Shown here: positions 62,371 through 64,000 of the stretch, piece after piece
Layout: every line of letters begins with the position of its first letter
How positions within the stretch are numbered: the first letter of the stretch is position 1
Assembly: GCF_932294415.1 (NCBI RefSeq)
Contig: NC_065536.1
Coordinates: 3,854,974 to 3,918,973, forward strand
Direction: 5' to 3'
Source: Quercus robur
Lineage: Eukaryota; Streptophyta; Magnoliopsida; Fagales; Fagaceae
Length of the DNA stretch: 64,000 nucleotides
Notes under the pieces: model-generated
What the model was told of the DNA's origin: nothing
What the model saw: only the letters and a program-made list of their open reading frames with translations
The model's database searches: none
Translations under genes and position numbers: made by a program

Positions 62371-63900
62371 GTTGGCAAACGAGGCAAGCACAAGCCTAGT
62401 GCCACTGTAATTTCCCAAAAGGGTAATAAGCCTAGATAATTACACAAAGAAAATACCTGAGGAAATTAAATTGAGCATTAACAATATTTTCTACGCAAAA
62501 CTCCCTATTTCAAATTAGATAGTTGAGAATTGAGAGAATGCAGTGAAGACAAAAAATATTCTAAACCTAAGTTTCTATAATGCACTGGTTTCCAAAACCT
62601 AATTTTCAAAAAAAGCCAATATGCAAATTGACTTGTTTTCCTACTCTCCACTTCCAAGTAATAATAAAACTAAAACTAAAGGAAATAAATATATTGAATT
62701 TCTACCTATTCCTCAAGACTTTCAAAGCAACTGAATGGAGCACAAACATATTCAAAACTGCTACTACAGAAAACCATACAGCAAATGGGCAGAGCCATGC
62801 AACAACAAAAGATTGCCATCATAGTTCCTTTTTTGATAAGTATCATCATCAAAGTCCCTTACAATAGTACTATTTTATAAGTACTTTCTTAGAAAAGTAT
62901 TGCAAACAACGTATCAACAGAATTATTTGATGATTTTCGTTGATGAGTCTAACCACAATCAACTTTTTGGGTACAAGAAAAATTTGTATTCTCAAATTAT
63001 ATCGTGGAAATTCCATTTTCTCTACAATTAATACCTTCTTTAGAAGGGCAGAAATCGTAAAATCTTACAAAATATGATCCATTCATTCGATATATATATT
63101 TTTTTTCAGAGCAAATTCTCTAATTAAAATTATGTGGCAGATGTAATAATACCCAACCCCATCCATCTGGAAATCTTGGCTAAAACCCTTTGCTACTGAG
63201 TGAAAAATACCTCTTCTTTGCACTTAGTGGTTCTTTCTTCACAATTATTCGAATTTGAAATATTCTTATCATAAAAAATAAATCCATTCTATTTTTTCAA
63301 AAAATAACCTAACAAAGCCTGATTTTTATTTTTATTTTTTTTGAATGACTAACAAAACCTGATTTGCATATAAACCTGACTTAAGGAATCCAAAATTCAA
63401 TGAATTGAACAAAAATCCAGCAATCCAAATCAATGACAAAGAACCCAATCGTAAAAAGACCAAAGCTTTAATGAATAATCTTTACAACAAAAATCAGAGG
63501 AAATTTCAAATCCCCAAAACCAAATCAGTCGAACAAAACAGCTTTTGAAGTTTGTGAAGGGCACCCATTTACAAGTACCTCATAAAGAGATCAAAATTCA
63601 GATACCCGCATAACAAAACCTTATAGTTTTGAAAATTACATGGTGCAGAGAGAACACAGCCACAAAATCACAGCAAAAAGCACAACTTTGAAGCAAACCC
63701 ACATACAAACACCTTATAAATAAACCAAATTCAGAATACCCACATGAGAAAAACTCACAAGATGGCCAAAAGAGCACCAAAGAGACCAAGATGAAAGCGT
63801 TTACCTTTGTGGGTCACGACCAAAAAAGCTCAAAACCCTAGATCACCATCAAGGAAAAGCTGAGAGCCTCAGAGAGAGAGGGTAGGAGAGCGTGTAAAAT
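62371..63900 (-). promoter_or_regulatory. INO80B-like leader exons and 5'UTR intron
   Basis: A short leader piece (62404-62371) follows the acceptor TTACAG at 62405. The intron runs to the donor ACAAAG|GTAAACG at 63805/63804 (1400 bp). The first leader exon starts near 63890-63900 beside GA-rich sequence. No TATA box was recognised. The right-most 100 bases are promoter. Confidence 0.6.
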
Positions 63901-64000
63901 TGAAACGAAAGTAGGATATTATTAGCCAGGTGGTGTAACGTGATTGGACCTATAGGGTTGGGTTTTAGAGAGAGAGAGCTTCACCATTGTTCTAAAACCA

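Overview
This is a plant nuclear genome window. Evidence: split genes with GT-AG introns, five recognisable plant gene families, and many plant-type transposable elements with target-site duplications. The AT-rich introns, the DYW-type PPR gene, the BPS1-like pseudogene and the element families point to a woody eudicot. I lean towards Fagales (oak or chestnut type), but this is an impression and not proven.

Left end (1-5.9 kb): the 5' two-thirds of an RPAP3-like HSP90 co-chaperone gene on the minus strand; its 3' end lies outside the window. From 6.4 to 18.6 kb is a decayed PIF/Harbinger transposon area with a broken Myb/SANT ORF and a broken DDE transposase. It is interrupted by a MULE with a perfect 9-bp target duplication and an LTR-like element, and it also holds a BPS1-like pseudogene. 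From 18.6 to 25.4 kb is AT-rich sequence with a ~1.1 kb inverted repeat, two abutting Harbinger-type MITEs and other repeats.

Middle (25.5-48.3 kb): a seven-unit polyubiquitin gene with a 1.64 kb 5'UTR intron, a 1.9 kb solo LTR, a hairpin element, an APC11 RING gene, a 674-residue DYW PPR gene, a hAT fragment, a filled and empty site pair for an LTR insertion, a PIG3-like quinone oxidoreductase pseudogene, a hAT element with an 8-bp target duplication, another solo LTR, and an mTERF gene.

Right part (48.3-64 kb): a 3.6 kb non-autonomous LTR retrotransposon with two LTRs, a 76-bp tandem array and an antisense ORF, inserted in an AT-rich degenerate array. Next come a diverged copy of the mTERF 3' flank, three more LTR remnants, and a complete INO80B/IES2-like gene (PAPA-1 plus zf-HIT).

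The intact genes (RPAP3-like, polyubiquitin, APC11, PPR, mTERF, INO80B-like) are unrelated housekeeping or organelle-RNA genes, all on the minus strand. They form no pathway. The RPAP3-like and INO80B-like genes may reflect an old neighbourhood, because from memory their Arabidopsis counterparts are near neighbours on chromosome 1. I found no convincing new multi-gene system. The most interesting signals are a GC-AG intron, a U12-like donor with a one-base frame problem in APC11, a repeat-built ubiquitin leader intron, and several cleanly bounded elements.
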